Assembly (NCBI GenBank): GCA_019415925.1
Contig: DXYG01000079.1
Span: forward strand, 1-12,226
Length of the DNA stretch: 12,226 bases
Direction: 5' to 3'
From: Clostridiales bacterium
GTDB lineage: Bacteria; Bacillota; Clostridia; Oscillospirales; Acutalibacteraceae
The position numbers and the translations under genes were made by a program. Under the pieces are notes generated by a model, which saw nothing but the letters and a program-made list of their open reading frames with translations, did no database searches and was not told the origin of the DNA. Below, one piece after another: positions 5,549-12,226 of the stretch. Position 1 is the stretch's first letter; every line of letters begins with the position of its first letter.

Positions 5549-6877
5549 TCAGACACGCTCACCGACAGGGTCGCAGCCCATATAGTCTGTGATTTTCACC
5601 TTTACAAAGTCGCCTGCCTTTGGCTTTTCGCCGTCGCAGGTGAAGAACACACAGCCGTCAACCTCGGGTGCGTCTGCGTAGGTTCTGCCGAAAAAGCATT
5701 CTGCAAGCTTGTCGTAGCCCTCAACGAGGACTTCAACCTCGCTTCCGATAAGGCTTTCGCAGTACTCAGCCATAACGCTCTGCTGGTGTTCCATAATTAT
5801 GTCGGCACGCTTTTGCTTTATGTCATCATCAATCTGATTTTCCATAAGAGCAGCCTTTGTGTCCTCCTCTTTTGAGTAAGGGAAACAGCCGAGCCTTTGG
5901 AACTTAATTTCTGCGGCAAAGTCAGCAAGCTCCTCAAACTGCTCCTCGGTTTCTCCGGGGAAGCCTGTTATAAAGGTTGAACGGAAAATCACGTTCGGGA
6001 TTTTTGCCTTTATTTTGTTGAGCAGAGCAGTAAGGCTTTCTCTGTTGCCTCGGCGATTCATATTCTTTAAAACCTCGCCGTTGCAGTGCTGAAGCGGAAT
6101 GTCAATATATTTTACAATCTTGTCTTCCTCTGCAATAACGTCAATAAGCTCGTCAGTCACTCTGTCGGGGTAGCAGTAGAGCACCCTTATCCACTTAAAG
6201 CCGTCAATTTTGCAAAGTCGCTTTAAAAGCTTTGCAAGGTACGGCTCGCCGAACAAATCCTCGCCGTAGCGTGTGGTATCCTGAGCGATTACGTTAAGCT
6301 CCTTTACTCCGTTTGCGGCAAGCTGTTCTGCTTCCTTTATTACCTCGTCGGGCTGTCTGCTCCTAAAATGTCCTCTTATAAGCGGAATTGCGCAGTATGT
6401 ACAGCAGTTGTCGCAACCCTCCGCAACCTTTAGATATGCGGTGTAGAAGGGCGTTGACTGAACTCTGCCGCCCTCCATAGGCAAAAGCGATTTATCGGGG
6501 AAAAGCTCGGTCTTTTTGCCGTTCAAGGCTTCAAGCACAACGTCGGCAATTCTTTCATTTGCGCCGATTCCTATTGCGGCGTCAACCTCATAGAGCTGTT
6601 TTGTGATTTCATTTTTATACCTCTCGGCAAGACAGCCTGTCACAATAATTGCCTTGATTGTGCCCTCCTGCTTTAATTTGCCGAGTTCGATTATCTCGTC
6701 AATGCTCTCCTGCTTTGCAGAGTCGATAAATCCGCAGGTGTTTACTATCACTGCGTCAGCGTCCGCTGGGTCATTTACGATTGTAAAGCCTCTGTTTTTG
6801 AGTGTGAACAGAAGCATTTCGGCGTCAACCTGATTTTTTGCGCAACCAAGCGACACTATGCCGACTTTATAATTCAT
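5549..6877 (-). CDS. rimO: Ribosomal protein S12 methylthiotransferase RimO
   Basis: Radical-SAM enzyme that adds a methylthio group to a conserved aspartate of ribosomal protein S12. The 442 residues fall into the three expected domains: N-terminal methylthiotransferase domain with C12, C48 and C82 for the auxiliary iron-sulfur cluster; radical-SAM domain from about 145 with the CxxxCxxC motif at C155, C159 and C162 (EGCDNCCTYCAIP); and a C-terminal TRAM domain from about 374. The N-terminal VGIVSLGCAKNQVDAE and the GFPGETEEQF block fit RimO better than MiaB, and the ending GCDPVGERV resembles RimO TRAM ends. An extra cysteine, C158, sits between the cluster ligands. The start ATG at 6877 overlaps the recX stop by four bases (ATGA), with GAGGAAG upstream, so translation is probably coupled. 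Confidence 0.94.
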   Translation of the reverse strand: MNYKVGIVSLGCAKNQVDAEMLLFTLKNRGFTIVNDPADADAVIVNTCGFIDSAKQESIDEIIELGKLKQEGTIKAIIVTGCLAERYKNEITKQLYEVDAAIGIGANERIADVVLEALNGKKTELFPDKSLLPMEGGRVQSTPFYTAYLKVAEGCDNCCTYCAIPLIRGHFRSRQPDEVIKEAEQLAANGVKELNVIAQDTTRYGEDLFGEPYLAKLLKRLCKIDGFKWIRVLYCYPDRVTDELIDVIAEEDKIVKYIDIPLQHCNGEVLKNMNRRGNRESLTALLNKIKAKIPNVIFRSTFITGFPGETEEQFEELADFAAEIKFQRLGCFPYSKEEDTKAALMENQIDDDIKQKRADIIMEHQQSVMAEYCESLIGSEVEVLVEGYDKLAECFFGRTYADAPEVDGCVFFTCDGEKPKAGDFVKVKITDYMGCDPVGERV

Positions 6878-7485
6878 ATGCAGTCTTCCTCTGTGTATTC
6901 TTCAAGTACGGCACGAATATCGTCGAAACGGTAGCCGAGCCTTTGCAGAGCCGAAAACGCCCTGCGTTTTATCTTTTCATCACTTATATTTCTGTATTTT
7001 TTTTCGATTACTTCACGAATCTGCTCTCTTTCGTCAACCTCAATACTATCAAGAATTTCGTCTGCAAGCTCTCTGTCAATTCCCTTTCGGGCAAGCTCGT
7101 ATGATGCGGCTGTTTTTGACATATGCTTTGTAAAAAGCAGTTTTCTTGCGTATCTTTCGGCAAACACCCTGTCGTTTACAAGACCTAATTCTTCCATACG
7201 CTCAACGGCTTTTTCTGCGCTTTCATCGTCGCAGGTGCGCCTGATTTTGTCGGTAAGCTCCTTTTTGGAGTGGTCACGGTAGGAAATCAGCCAGAGTGCC
7301 TTTTCCTTTGCCCGTCTTTCGTTGCTGAGGTTGATTATTTCGTGCAAATCGTCATCGTCAATTTCTCTGCCGACGTCAAAGCGGTTTTCAATCAGCGTGC
7401 GTGTGTCGAGGTTCATTACAAACTCGCCGTCGATATACAGCGCACTCATCGCCTTTCTTCTCGGCTCAATAGCAGTTATCAGCAT
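6874..7485 (-). CDS. recX: Regulatory protein RecX
   Basis: Small helical protein that binds RecA filaments and modulates recombination and SOS induction. The 203 residues contain the expected RecX three-helix repeats: ALWLISYRDHSKKELTDKI (63-81), then VERMEELGLVNDRVFAERYARK (94-115) and ARKGIDRELADEIL (132-145), with the C-terminal FSALQRLGYRFDDIRAVL (177-194). The N-terminal 50 residues form a short beta-rich extension common in Firmicutes. The start ATG (7485-7483) shares its A with the recA stop TGA, giving TGATG, and no good Shine-Dalgarno is visible before it, so translation should depend on reinitiation after recA. A later in-frame ATG at residue 13 is a less likely start. RecX directly after RecA is the classical arrangement and keeps RecX below RecA. 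Confidence 0.93.
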   Translation of the reverse strand: MLITAIEPRRKAMSALYIDGEFVMNLDTRTLIENRFDVGREIDDDDLHEIINLSNERRAKEKALWLISYRDHSKKELTDKIRRTCDDESAEKAVERMEELGLVNDRVFAERYARKLLFTKHMSKTAASYELARKGIDRELADEILDSIEVDEREQIREVIEKKYRNISDEKIKRRAFSALQRLGYRFDDIRAVLEEYTEEDCI

Positions 7486-8603
7486 CAGTCGTCAACTAAA
7501 ACGTCAATTTTGGCACTGCTATTTTTTGCCGCTTCGGCAGGTGCTGTTTTTGCCGACGGCTCAGCCGCAGGAACTTCGGTGATTTTTGCCTTTGGCGCAG
7601 GAGTTCTGCGGGCATAGAGCTTGTCGATATTTGCCCACAATTCGTCCTCAATCTGCTTTGCAAGCTCCTTGTCGGTCTTTAAAAGCTCCTTAACCTTGTC
7701 ACGTCCCTGTCCGAGACGGTTGCCCTTGTAGCTGAACCATGCGCCTGCTTTCTGAACCACGTCAGCCTTTACGGAAAGGTCAAGCAATTCGCCCTCACGT
7801 GAGATTCCCTCGCCGTACATTATGTCAAACTCTGCCTCTCTGAAAGGCGGAGCAATTTTATTCTTAACAACCTTTGCCTTTGTGTGCGAGCCTATAATCT
7901 CACCGTTTACCTTGAGCGCTTCTGCTTTTCTTATGTCAATACGCACAGAGCTGTAGAACTTGAGTGCACGTCCGCCCGTTGTTACCTCGGGATTGCCGTA
8001 AACAACTCCGACCTTTTCACGGAGCTGATTGATGAAGATTGCAACGCAGTTCGACTTTGAAATTGCGCCGGCAAGCTTTCTTAAAGCCTGCGACATAAGT
8101 CTTGCGTGCAGGCCAACGTGGCTGTCGCCCATTTCGCCCTCAATTTCAGCCTTCGGAACGAGAGCCGCAACCGAGTCGATTACGATAACGTCAATAGCAC
8201 CGCTTCGTATAAGAGCCTCGGCAATTTCGAGAGCGTCCTCACCGGTATCGGGCTGTGAAACGAGAAGTGAGTCAACGTCAACGCCGAGAGCCGCCGCATA
8301 GGTGGGGTCAAGAGCGTGTTCAACGTCGATAAACGCAACGTTGCCGCCGTTTTTCTGTCCTTCTGCAATACAGTGGAGTGAAAGCGTTGTTTTACCCGAT
8401 GATTCGGGACCGTAGATTTCTACGATTCTTCCTCGTGGAAGTCCGCCGATTCCAAGCGCAATATCAAGCGACAGAGAGCCTGTTGAAATATGGTCAATGC
8501 TCATATGCTTATTTTCGCCAAGGCGCATTACCGCACCCTTGCCGAACTGTTTTTCAATTTGCGTGAGCGCTGTTTCAAGCGCTTTTGTCTTATCAACTGC
8601 CAT
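7485..8603 (-). CDS. recA: DNA recombinase RecA
   Basis: ATP-dependent recombinase that forms filaments on single-stranded DNA, drives strand exchange and triggers LexA self-cleavage. The 372 residues hold the full core: Walker A GPESSGKT (65-72), catalytic E95 in FIDVEHALDP, Walker B VIVIDS (140-144 region), loop L1 around EGEMGDSHVGLHARLMSQ (155-172), and the INQLREKVGV and NPEVTTGGRALKFY (loop L2) blocks. After about residue 332 the conserved core gives way to a variable Ala/Pro/Lys-rich linker and an acidic end (DVLVDD), as usual for RecA tails. Start ATG at 8603 with GGAGG eight bases upstream. It has its own promoter (8667-8695), a leader hairpin and a LexA-like box (8715-8728). recX and rimO follow in overlapping frames, so the three are co-transcribed. 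Confidence 0.99.
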   Translation of the reverse strand: MAVDKTKALETALTQIEKQFGKGAVMRLGENKHMSIDHISTGSLSLDIALGIGGLPRGRIVEIYGPESSGKTTLSLHCIAEGQKNGGNVAFIDVEHALDPTYAAALGVDVDSLLVSQPDTGEDALEIAEALIRSGAIDVIVIDSVAALVPKAEIEGEMGDSHVGLHARLMSQALRKLAGAISKSNCVAIFINQLREKVGVVYGNPEVTTGGRALKFYSSVRIDIRKAEALKVNGEIIGSHTKAKVVKNKIAPPFREAEFDIMYGEGISREGELLDLSVKADVVQKAGAWFSYKGNRLGQGRDKVKELLKTDKELAKQIEDELWANIDKLYARRTPAPKAKITEVPAAEPSAKTAPAEAAKNSSAKIDVLVDD

Positions 8604-8619
8604 TTCATATACCTCCGTA

Positions 8620-8651
8620 AATCCGATTTACTTTAAACTTGCCTTCGGATT
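8620..8651 (-). other. recA: recA leader hairpin
   Basis: On the minus strand AATCCGA (8651-8645) pairs perfectly with TCGGATT (8626-8620) around an 18-nt loop. From the promoter position, transcription should start near 8660, so this stem would lie near the 5' end of the recA mRNA and end just before the GGAGG ribosome binding site. It might stabilise the message or shape access to the start; the sequence cannot decide. Confidence 0.45.
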
Positions 8652-8666
8652 CATATTTCATTTAAG

Positions 8667-8695
8667 ATTATAAAATATACAGAAAAAAATTGCAA
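8667..8695 (-). promoter_or_regulatory. recA: Sigma-A promoter of recA
   Basis: On the minus strand TTGCAA (8695-8690) is followed by a 17-bp T-rich spacer and a perfect -10 TATAAT (8672-8667). The match, the ideal spacing and the position about 65 bases before the recA start codon make this the most convincing promoter in the window. Confidence 0.75.
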
Positions 8696-8714
8696 TATAA
8701 AAGAGGCAAAATAT

Positions 8715-8728
8715 CGAACAAATTTTCT
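8715..8728. promoter_or_regulatory. recA: Candidate LexA (SOS) box upstream of recA
   Basis: CGAACAAATTTTCT fits 12 of 14 positions of the Gram-positive LexA consensus CGAACRNRYGTTYC; the first half-site is perfect and the second has two mismatches. It sits in the prmC-recA gap, just past the prmC stop and about 20 bp upstream of the -35 hexamer. That is farther from the promoter core than many operators, so binding may serve a second, weaker promoter. Confidence 0.5.
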
Positions 8729-8732
8729 ATTT

Positions 8733-9578
8733 TTAGAGCATTGTCCCGATTATTGCCCTATGCACTCCACCTAAATCAAGAGAAGTGCGAATATTTTCAA
8801 AGCCCTGTGACTTCATAAGCTCAGCTACATAATCGCTCTGGTTTTCGCCCAGCTCAAAAGCAAGCGCACCGCCGTGCCTTAGCTTTGCACTCCAGTGCAT
8901 TATGATTGCTTCGTAAAAGTCATAGCCGCTTTTTCCGCCGTCAAGCGCAAGTTTCGGTTCTTGCCGAACCTCAGCCTGAAGCGTCTGTATATCATCGGTT
9001 TTGATATACGGCGGATTTGAAACTATCAGGTCAAAGTGATTATCTTCAAAGCCGCAATAGGCTGTAAAAACATCGCCCTTTATGGCTTTAACTTTTGAAT
9101 CATTCAATTTAATATTCTTTTTTAGAAATTTAAACGCATCGTCGCTTAGCTCAAGTGCAGTGACTTCTGCACCTGCAAGCTTTTCAAGTGCAACGGAGAT
9201 TGCTCCGCTGCCTGCGCACAAATCAATCACCTTTTTGTTTTCGATGTTTTTAAGGTAATCAACGCAGAGATTAACTACTACCTCGGTATCGTCACGTGGG
9301 ATAAGCACGCCTTTTCCAACGCAGAAATCAAAGCCGCAAAAGCTCCAGCTTTCCAGAAGATACTGCAACGGCTCGTGCTCACAACGCCTTTTTATAAGGC
9401 TTAAAAGCTCATTTAGCTTTTCGTCGGTTATCTGCTCATCCCCGTGCGAGATTATGCCGAGCCTGTCAAAGCCTGTTACCTTTTCAAAAAGGCAGAGTGC
9501 TTCAAAGGCTTCGTCCTCAATTTCCGACTCTGCAAGGATTTCCTTGCATTTTTTATATGCTTCCTTAACGGTCATCAT
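8733..9578 (-). CDS. prmC: Peptide chain release factor N5-glutamine methyltransferase PrmC
   Basis: SAM-dependent enzyme that methylates the glutamine of the GGQ motif in release factors RF1 and RF2. The 281 residues show an N-terminal helical substrate-binding domain (about 1-75), a linker with LIPRDDTEVVV (92-102; RPDTE is more usual, so the proline is replaced by aspartate), the SAM-binding DLCAGSGAISVAL (119-131) and the catalytic NPPY (188-191). Start ATG at 9578 overlaps the stop of the DUF1385 gene (ATGA); an ATG immediately after (9575) is an alternative that removes one residue. No clear Shine-Dalgarno is visible, so coupling to the upstream gene is likely. The DUF1385-prmC pair is conserved in Firmicutes, usually with prfA (RF1) next; here recA follows instead. 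Confidence 0.96.
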   Translation of the reverse strand: MMTVKEAYKKCKEILAESEIEDEAFEALCLFEKVTGFDRLGIISHGDEQITDEKLNELLSLIKRRCEHEPLQYLLESWSFCGFDFCVGKGVLIPRDDTEVVVNLCVDYLKNIENKKVIDLCAGSGAISVALEKLAGAEVTALELSDDAFKFLKKNIKLNDSKVKAIKGDVFTAYCGFEDNHFDLIVSNPPYIKTDDIQTLQAEVRQEPKLALDGGKSGYDFYEAIIMHWSAKLRHGGALAFELGENQSDYVAELMKSQGFENIRTSLDLGGVHRAIIGTML

Positions 9579-10570
9579 TTTGAAACTATGTCCGAGCCGT
9601 CCTCGGGAATTACAGCCTTGATTGCTTCGATTGCAACCTCAATCATCTTGTCGTCAGGCTCTTTTGTTGTAATTCTCTGTGCCCAGAGTCCGGGTGCGGC
9701 GATTATTCTTGTTAACGCATTGTCGTGCTTGCCGCAGATTTTGATAAGCTCGTAGCCGATTCCGCAGGTGAGCGGCAAAAGCAGGATTTTGATTACAGGG
9801 CGTAAAAATCCGATTCCGAACGGTGCAACGGGAATGAAAAGACCGATTACGATTCCGACAATCAGCATAAGCACCATAAAGCTCGTTCCGCAACGAGGGT
9901 GGAAACGACTCTGCTTTTTGACGTTTTCAACAGTAAGCTCTTCATCGCTTTCATAGCAGAAAATTGTCTTGTGCTCTGCGCCGTGGTACATAAACACTCG
10001 TTTCATCTCTGTCATCTGCGAACACACTACTATGTAGAGCAGGAAAAGAACAATTTTTAAAACACCCTCAAATACAGACTTCCAGAAAACGGCAGCTTCG
10101 CCCTCACCCTTGAATACGGGAACGAAGTTTGCCGAAAGGTCAAACAAAAATGACGGCAGGAAGAAGAAAAGTGCCACTGCAAGCGCAACGCCGAGGATTG
10201 AGGCAAACACCATAAGAATTTTTACTAGCTTGTCGCCGAACTTTTCGTCAAGCCATTTTTCAAACTTAGACGGCTCTTCCTCTTCAATTTCTCCTGCTTC
10301 GATTGCCTTGTCGGCTGAAAGCATAAGAGATTTATATGACAAACGCATTGAGTCCACCAGTCCTGCAATACCTCTGAAAAACGGCAGCTTGAAGATTTTG
10401 CATTTTGAGGCTAATGTGTTAATGCTGATGTCCTCGCTGTAGATTTCCTTTTCACCTGTTCTTACGCATACGGTAGTGCGCTTAGGTCCGCGCATCATAA
10501 TGCCTTCAATCAATGCACTGCCGCCGATTGACGTAATTTTTTTTGTTTGTTTACAACATGATTTAGCCAT
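9575..10570 (-). CDS. DUF1385 (YqhQ-like) membrane protein
   Basis: Conserved 331-residue integral membrane protein of uncertain function, related to Bacillus subtilis YqhQ. It has a soluble N-terminal part with GGSALIEGIMMRGP (16-29), an acidic stretch (91-110), then about four hydrophobic segments (117-143, 167-183, 230-248, 257-275). Two blocks conserved in the family are intact: HGAEHK (196-201) and RFHPRCGTSF (222-231). These His/Cys clusters suggest a metal site, though no reaction is established that I can cite. Start ATG at 10570 with AAAGGAAG upstream. It follows the histidine kinase by 24 bases and overlaps prmC by four, so the three form one unit. The long-standing linkage to prmC in Firmicutes is the main clue to its role. 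Confidence 0.9.
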   Translation of the reverse strand: MAKSCCKQTKKITSIGGSALIEGIMMRGPKRTTVCVRTGEKEIYSEDISINTLASKCKIFKLPFFRGIAGLVDSMRLSYKSLMLSADKAIEAGEIEEEEPSKFEKWLDEKFGDKLVKILMVFASILGVALAVALFFFLPSFLFDLSANFVPVFKGEGEAAVFWKSVFEGVLKIVLFLLYIVVCSQMTEMKRVFMYHGAEHKTIFCYESDEELTVENVKKQSRFHPRCGTSFMVLMLIVGIVIGLFIPVAPFGIGFLRPVIKILLLPLTCGIGYELIKICGKHDNALTRIIAAPGLWAQRITTKEPDDKMIEVAIEAIKAVIPEDGSDIVSK

Positions 10571-10594
10571 TGAAACTTCCTTTCGTTAGGTCTT

Positions 10595-12061
10595 TTAAAG
10601 CTTTATATTTTCGGGCATAGTCTGAATTTCGCCCTCTTTGTATACCGGGAAAGTGAGCGTTACGGTTGTTCCTACTCCCTCTCCGCTTTCTATGTCGAGT
10701 GAACCGTTGTGGAGATTCATAATTTCGTCTGCAACAGCAAGTCCGATTCCCGAACCCCTGACGGTCTGATTAGCCTTGTAGAATTTTTCCTTTACCTTGG
10801 GCAGATCCTCGGCGGAAATTCCGCAGCCCGTATCGGTAATTACAATTTTTATTATATCGGGTTCGTCCTTGCTGTAGATAACCTGAGCCGCAACTACTCC
10901 GCCCTTCGGCGTGTATTTCAAGGCGTTGTCTATTACATTGAGGAAAACCTGTTTGAGTCTGTTTCTGTCGCCGTAAACGGGCGGATAAACTGCCTCGGGC
11001 TCATCGTAGAGCAGGTGCTTGCCCTCCTTTACGGCACGTTCCTTGAGCATATATATAGTTTCGTCAAACTCGGCAAGTATGTCGAGCTTTTCGTTCATAA
11101 GCACCATTCTGCCGCTTTGAATACGGCTGAAGTCGAGGAGCTCCTCAACAATGCTTGTGAGTCTTGTGCTTTCCTTTATGATAACTCCCATACCCTTGTC
11201 AAAGGTTTTGCGGTCAAGCTTGCCTCTTTCGGAAAGCTGCATTGTTTCAGCCCAGCCCTTGATTGCGGTTAGCGGTGTTCTCAGCTCGTGAGAAACACGT
11301 GAGATAAAGTCGTTTTTCATCTGCTCGGTGGTCTGCAAATCCTTAGCCATATCGCTGACAGCGTCGCAGAGGTCGCCGATTTCATCGTCGTATTTGTGCT
11401 CAATTTTTTCCGAAGCCGAAAAGTCACCGTGCGCAATCTGAGCCGCAATAAGCGAGAGGTTGCGAATCGGCTTTACAATTGAGCGGATAAACGTAAGTCC
11501 AGAAATAATTACAAGCGAAATGATTACAAGACCAAGGGCGATTATGAGTCCCGAAACGAGCATAATTCTGTTGTTTACGGGGTCCATCGAAACTATGTAG
11601 CGAATTGCGCCGACAACCGTACCGCTGTCGTTTGATATAATGCGTGTTACGCTCATTGCGCTTTCGCCCGAGCTCAGCTTTCCGTTCCAGAAAGCAAAGC
11701 CGTCACCGTTTTCCTTTGCTTGGTCAAAATCGGTAAGCTTTGTATCGTCAGAGGGGATAAATCCCGTTGAGGTCATAACAACCCTGCCTGTTGAGTTGAT
11801 TACCATAACCTCCATCTGCTCTTTTTTCTTGAAATTTTCAACATAATCTCTTGCAGATGAGGCAAAGCTTGTTGAACTATCGCTTGTGTAGCCCGAGAAA
11901 ACGAGCGAAAGCTCACTGCTTGCATTGCTCAGGCTCTGTTCAACACTGCTCTGAAAAAGGTAGGTAACAAGAAAGATAAGGCAGACAACAATTGATATAA
12001 TGATTGTAAGTATTACGCTGAGCGTGTTGAGCATCCAGCGTTTTGTAATGCCTTTGAACAT
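10595..12061 (-). CDS. Sensor histidine kinase (HAMP, HisKA, HATPase)
   Basis: Membrane-bound two-component sensor of 488 residues. Order: transmembrane helix 1 (about 12-35), extracellular sensor region (about 37-165, Ser-rich, with a PAS/dCache-like segment EVMVINSTGRVVMTSTG), transmembrane helix 2 (about 166-193), HAMP linker (about 193-245), HisKA with phosphoacceptor H258 in SRVSHELRTPLTAIKGW, and a HATPase domain with the N box FLNVIDNALKYTP (N379), G1 TDTGCGIS (410-415), F box KEKFYK and G2 GSGIGLAVADEI (436-447). All catalytic boxes are intact. Start ATG at 12061 behind a very strong GGAGGAGG. No response regulator lies in the window; it may be encoded just upstream, beyond 12226. The ligand cannot be predicted. 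It shares a transcript with DUF1385 and prmC. Confidence 0.94.
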   Translation of the reverse strand: MFKGITKRWMLNTLSVILTIIISIVVCLIFLVTYLFQSSVEQSLSNASSELSLVFSGYTSDSSTSFASSARDYVENFKKKEQMEVMVINSTGRVVMTSTGFIPSDDTKLTDFDQAKENGDGFAFWNGKLSSGESAMSVTRIISNDSGTVVGAIRYIVSMDPVNNRIMLVSGLIIALGLVIISLVIISGLTFIRSIVKPIRNLSLIAAQIAHGDFSASEKIEHKYDDEIGDLCDAVSDMAKDLQTTEQMKNDFISRVSHELRTPLTAIKGWAETMQLSERGKLDRKTFDKGMGVIIKESTRLTSIVEELLDFSRIQSGRMVLMNEKLDILAEFDETIYMLKERAVKEGKHLLYDEPEAVYPPVYGDRNRLKQVFLNVIDNALKYTPKGGVVAAQVIYSKDEPDIIKIVITDTGCGISAEDLPKVKEKFYKANQTVRGSGIGLAVADEIMNLHNGSLDIESGEGVGTTVTLTFPVYKEGEIQTMPENIKL

Positions 12062-12155
12062 TCTGTTACCTCCTCCCTTGTTTCAAGTTTTTTGCTTTTA
12101 TAATATAATTTAATTGTGATTCCTTTATTCAACTAAACCATAATTTAGCGTTAGA

Positions 12156-12164
12156 ATTATAGCA
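12156..12164 (-). promoter_or_regulatory. Extended -10 promoter candidate for the histidine kinase operon
   Basis: On the minus strand TGCTATAAT (12164-12156) is a perfect extended -10 (TG-n-TATAAT). No good -35 is seen at the usual spacing, where the sequence runs into the GC-rich palindrome, but extended -10 promoters can work without one. A second, weaker AT-rich candidate lies nearer the gene (TTGAAT...TATATT, 12136 to 12101 region). Confidence 0.45.
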
Positions 12165-12173
12165 AAGTTGGCG

Positions 12174-12196
12174 TAGGGACACGGCGAGCCGTGTCC
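12174..12196. repeat. GC-rich palindrome with GTAGGG flank
   Basis: GTAG followed by a perfect 9-bp inverted repeat GGACACGGC / GCCGTGTCC with a 2-nt centre (12177-12185, 12188-12196). It resembles the GTAGGGGC hairpin at 2189-2216 in its flank and GC-rich stem. It may be a dispersed intergenic repeat; a role as terminator is unlikely because no U-run follows on the minus strand. Confidence 0.55.
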
Positions 12197-12197
12197 A

Positions 12198-12224
12198 CAC
12201 AAAAATTGCAATGCAATTTTTGTG
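12198..12224. repeat. AT-rich 27-bp perfect palindrome
   Basis: Two perfect 13-bp arms (CACAAAAATTGCA and TGCAATTTTTGTG) flank a single central A. It directly abuts the GC-rich palindrome at 12174-12196, one base apart. Inner pairing with a T-run in each direction could give weak bidirectional termination, or it may be the end of a small mobile repeat cut by the window edge. No gene is visible from 12062 to 12226. Confidence 0.65.
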
Positions 12225-12226
12225 AA

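Noticed and set aside
1..12226. CRISPR array, tRNA, rRNA, insertion sequence or prophage
   Set aside because: No regularly spaced repeats, tRNA-like cloverleaf with flanking structure, rRNA segments, transposase or phage genes were seen on either strand.

Overview
The window is one co-directional block: all eleven genes I can support lie on the minus strand, so transcription runs from high to low coordinates. The moderate-to-low GC content, AGGAGG-type ribosome binding sites, the YqhQ (DUF1385)-PrmC and RecA-RecX pairs, a RimO/PgsA pair and a secreted protein with a type I dockerin point to an anaerobic Firmicute of class Clostridia. A Ruminococcus-like gut or rumen member of the Oscillospiraceae/Ruminococcaceae is the likeliest source. 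This placement is inferred from gene content, not from a marker search.

In transcription order the layout is as follows. 12226-12062: intergenic DNA with two adjacent perfect palindromes and a promoter. 12061-8733: sensor histidine kinase, DUF1385 membrane protein and release-factor methyltransferase PrmC, tightly packed and probably one operon. 8732-8604: a recA control region with a LexA-like box, a good sigma-A promoter and a leader hairpin. 8603-5549: recA, recX and rimO, joined by 1- and 4-nt overlaps. 5500-5048: a small Cys-rich DUF3795 protein. 4992-2228: pgsA, cysE and cysS, with their own candidate promoter before pgsA. 2227-1905: a long structured leader. 1904-51: a large secreted dockerin protein.

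The upper ten genes are mostly housekeeping: DNA repair and recombination (recA/recX), modification of translation factors (prmC for release factors, rimO for ribosomal protein S12), phosphatidylglycerol synthesis (pgsA), and cysteine synthesis and charging (cysE-cysS).

The notable part is the last 2.2 kb. The secreted protein combines a DUF4430/transcobalamin-C-like domain, a cadherin-like beta-sandwich, a prenyltransferase-like alpha/alpha-repeat domain and a dockerin. Eukaryotic intrinsic factor and transcobalamin are built from the same two core folds in the opposite order. The leader of this gene contains what I read as a compact, divergent cobalamin riboswitch (2055-2184) followed by a strong intrinsic terminator (1940-1969) just before the ribosome binding site. 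Independent evidence from RNA and protein therefore suggests a cobalamin-repressed, extracellular, scaffold-attached corrinoid-capture protein. This is a hypothesis from sequence alone.

Several short palindromic repeats sit in the intergenic gaps: a GTCGAG...CTCGAC element at both 26-40 and 4384-4398, GC-rich GTAGGG-type hairpins at 2189-2216 and 12174-12196, and an AT-rich 27-bp palindrome at 12198-12224.
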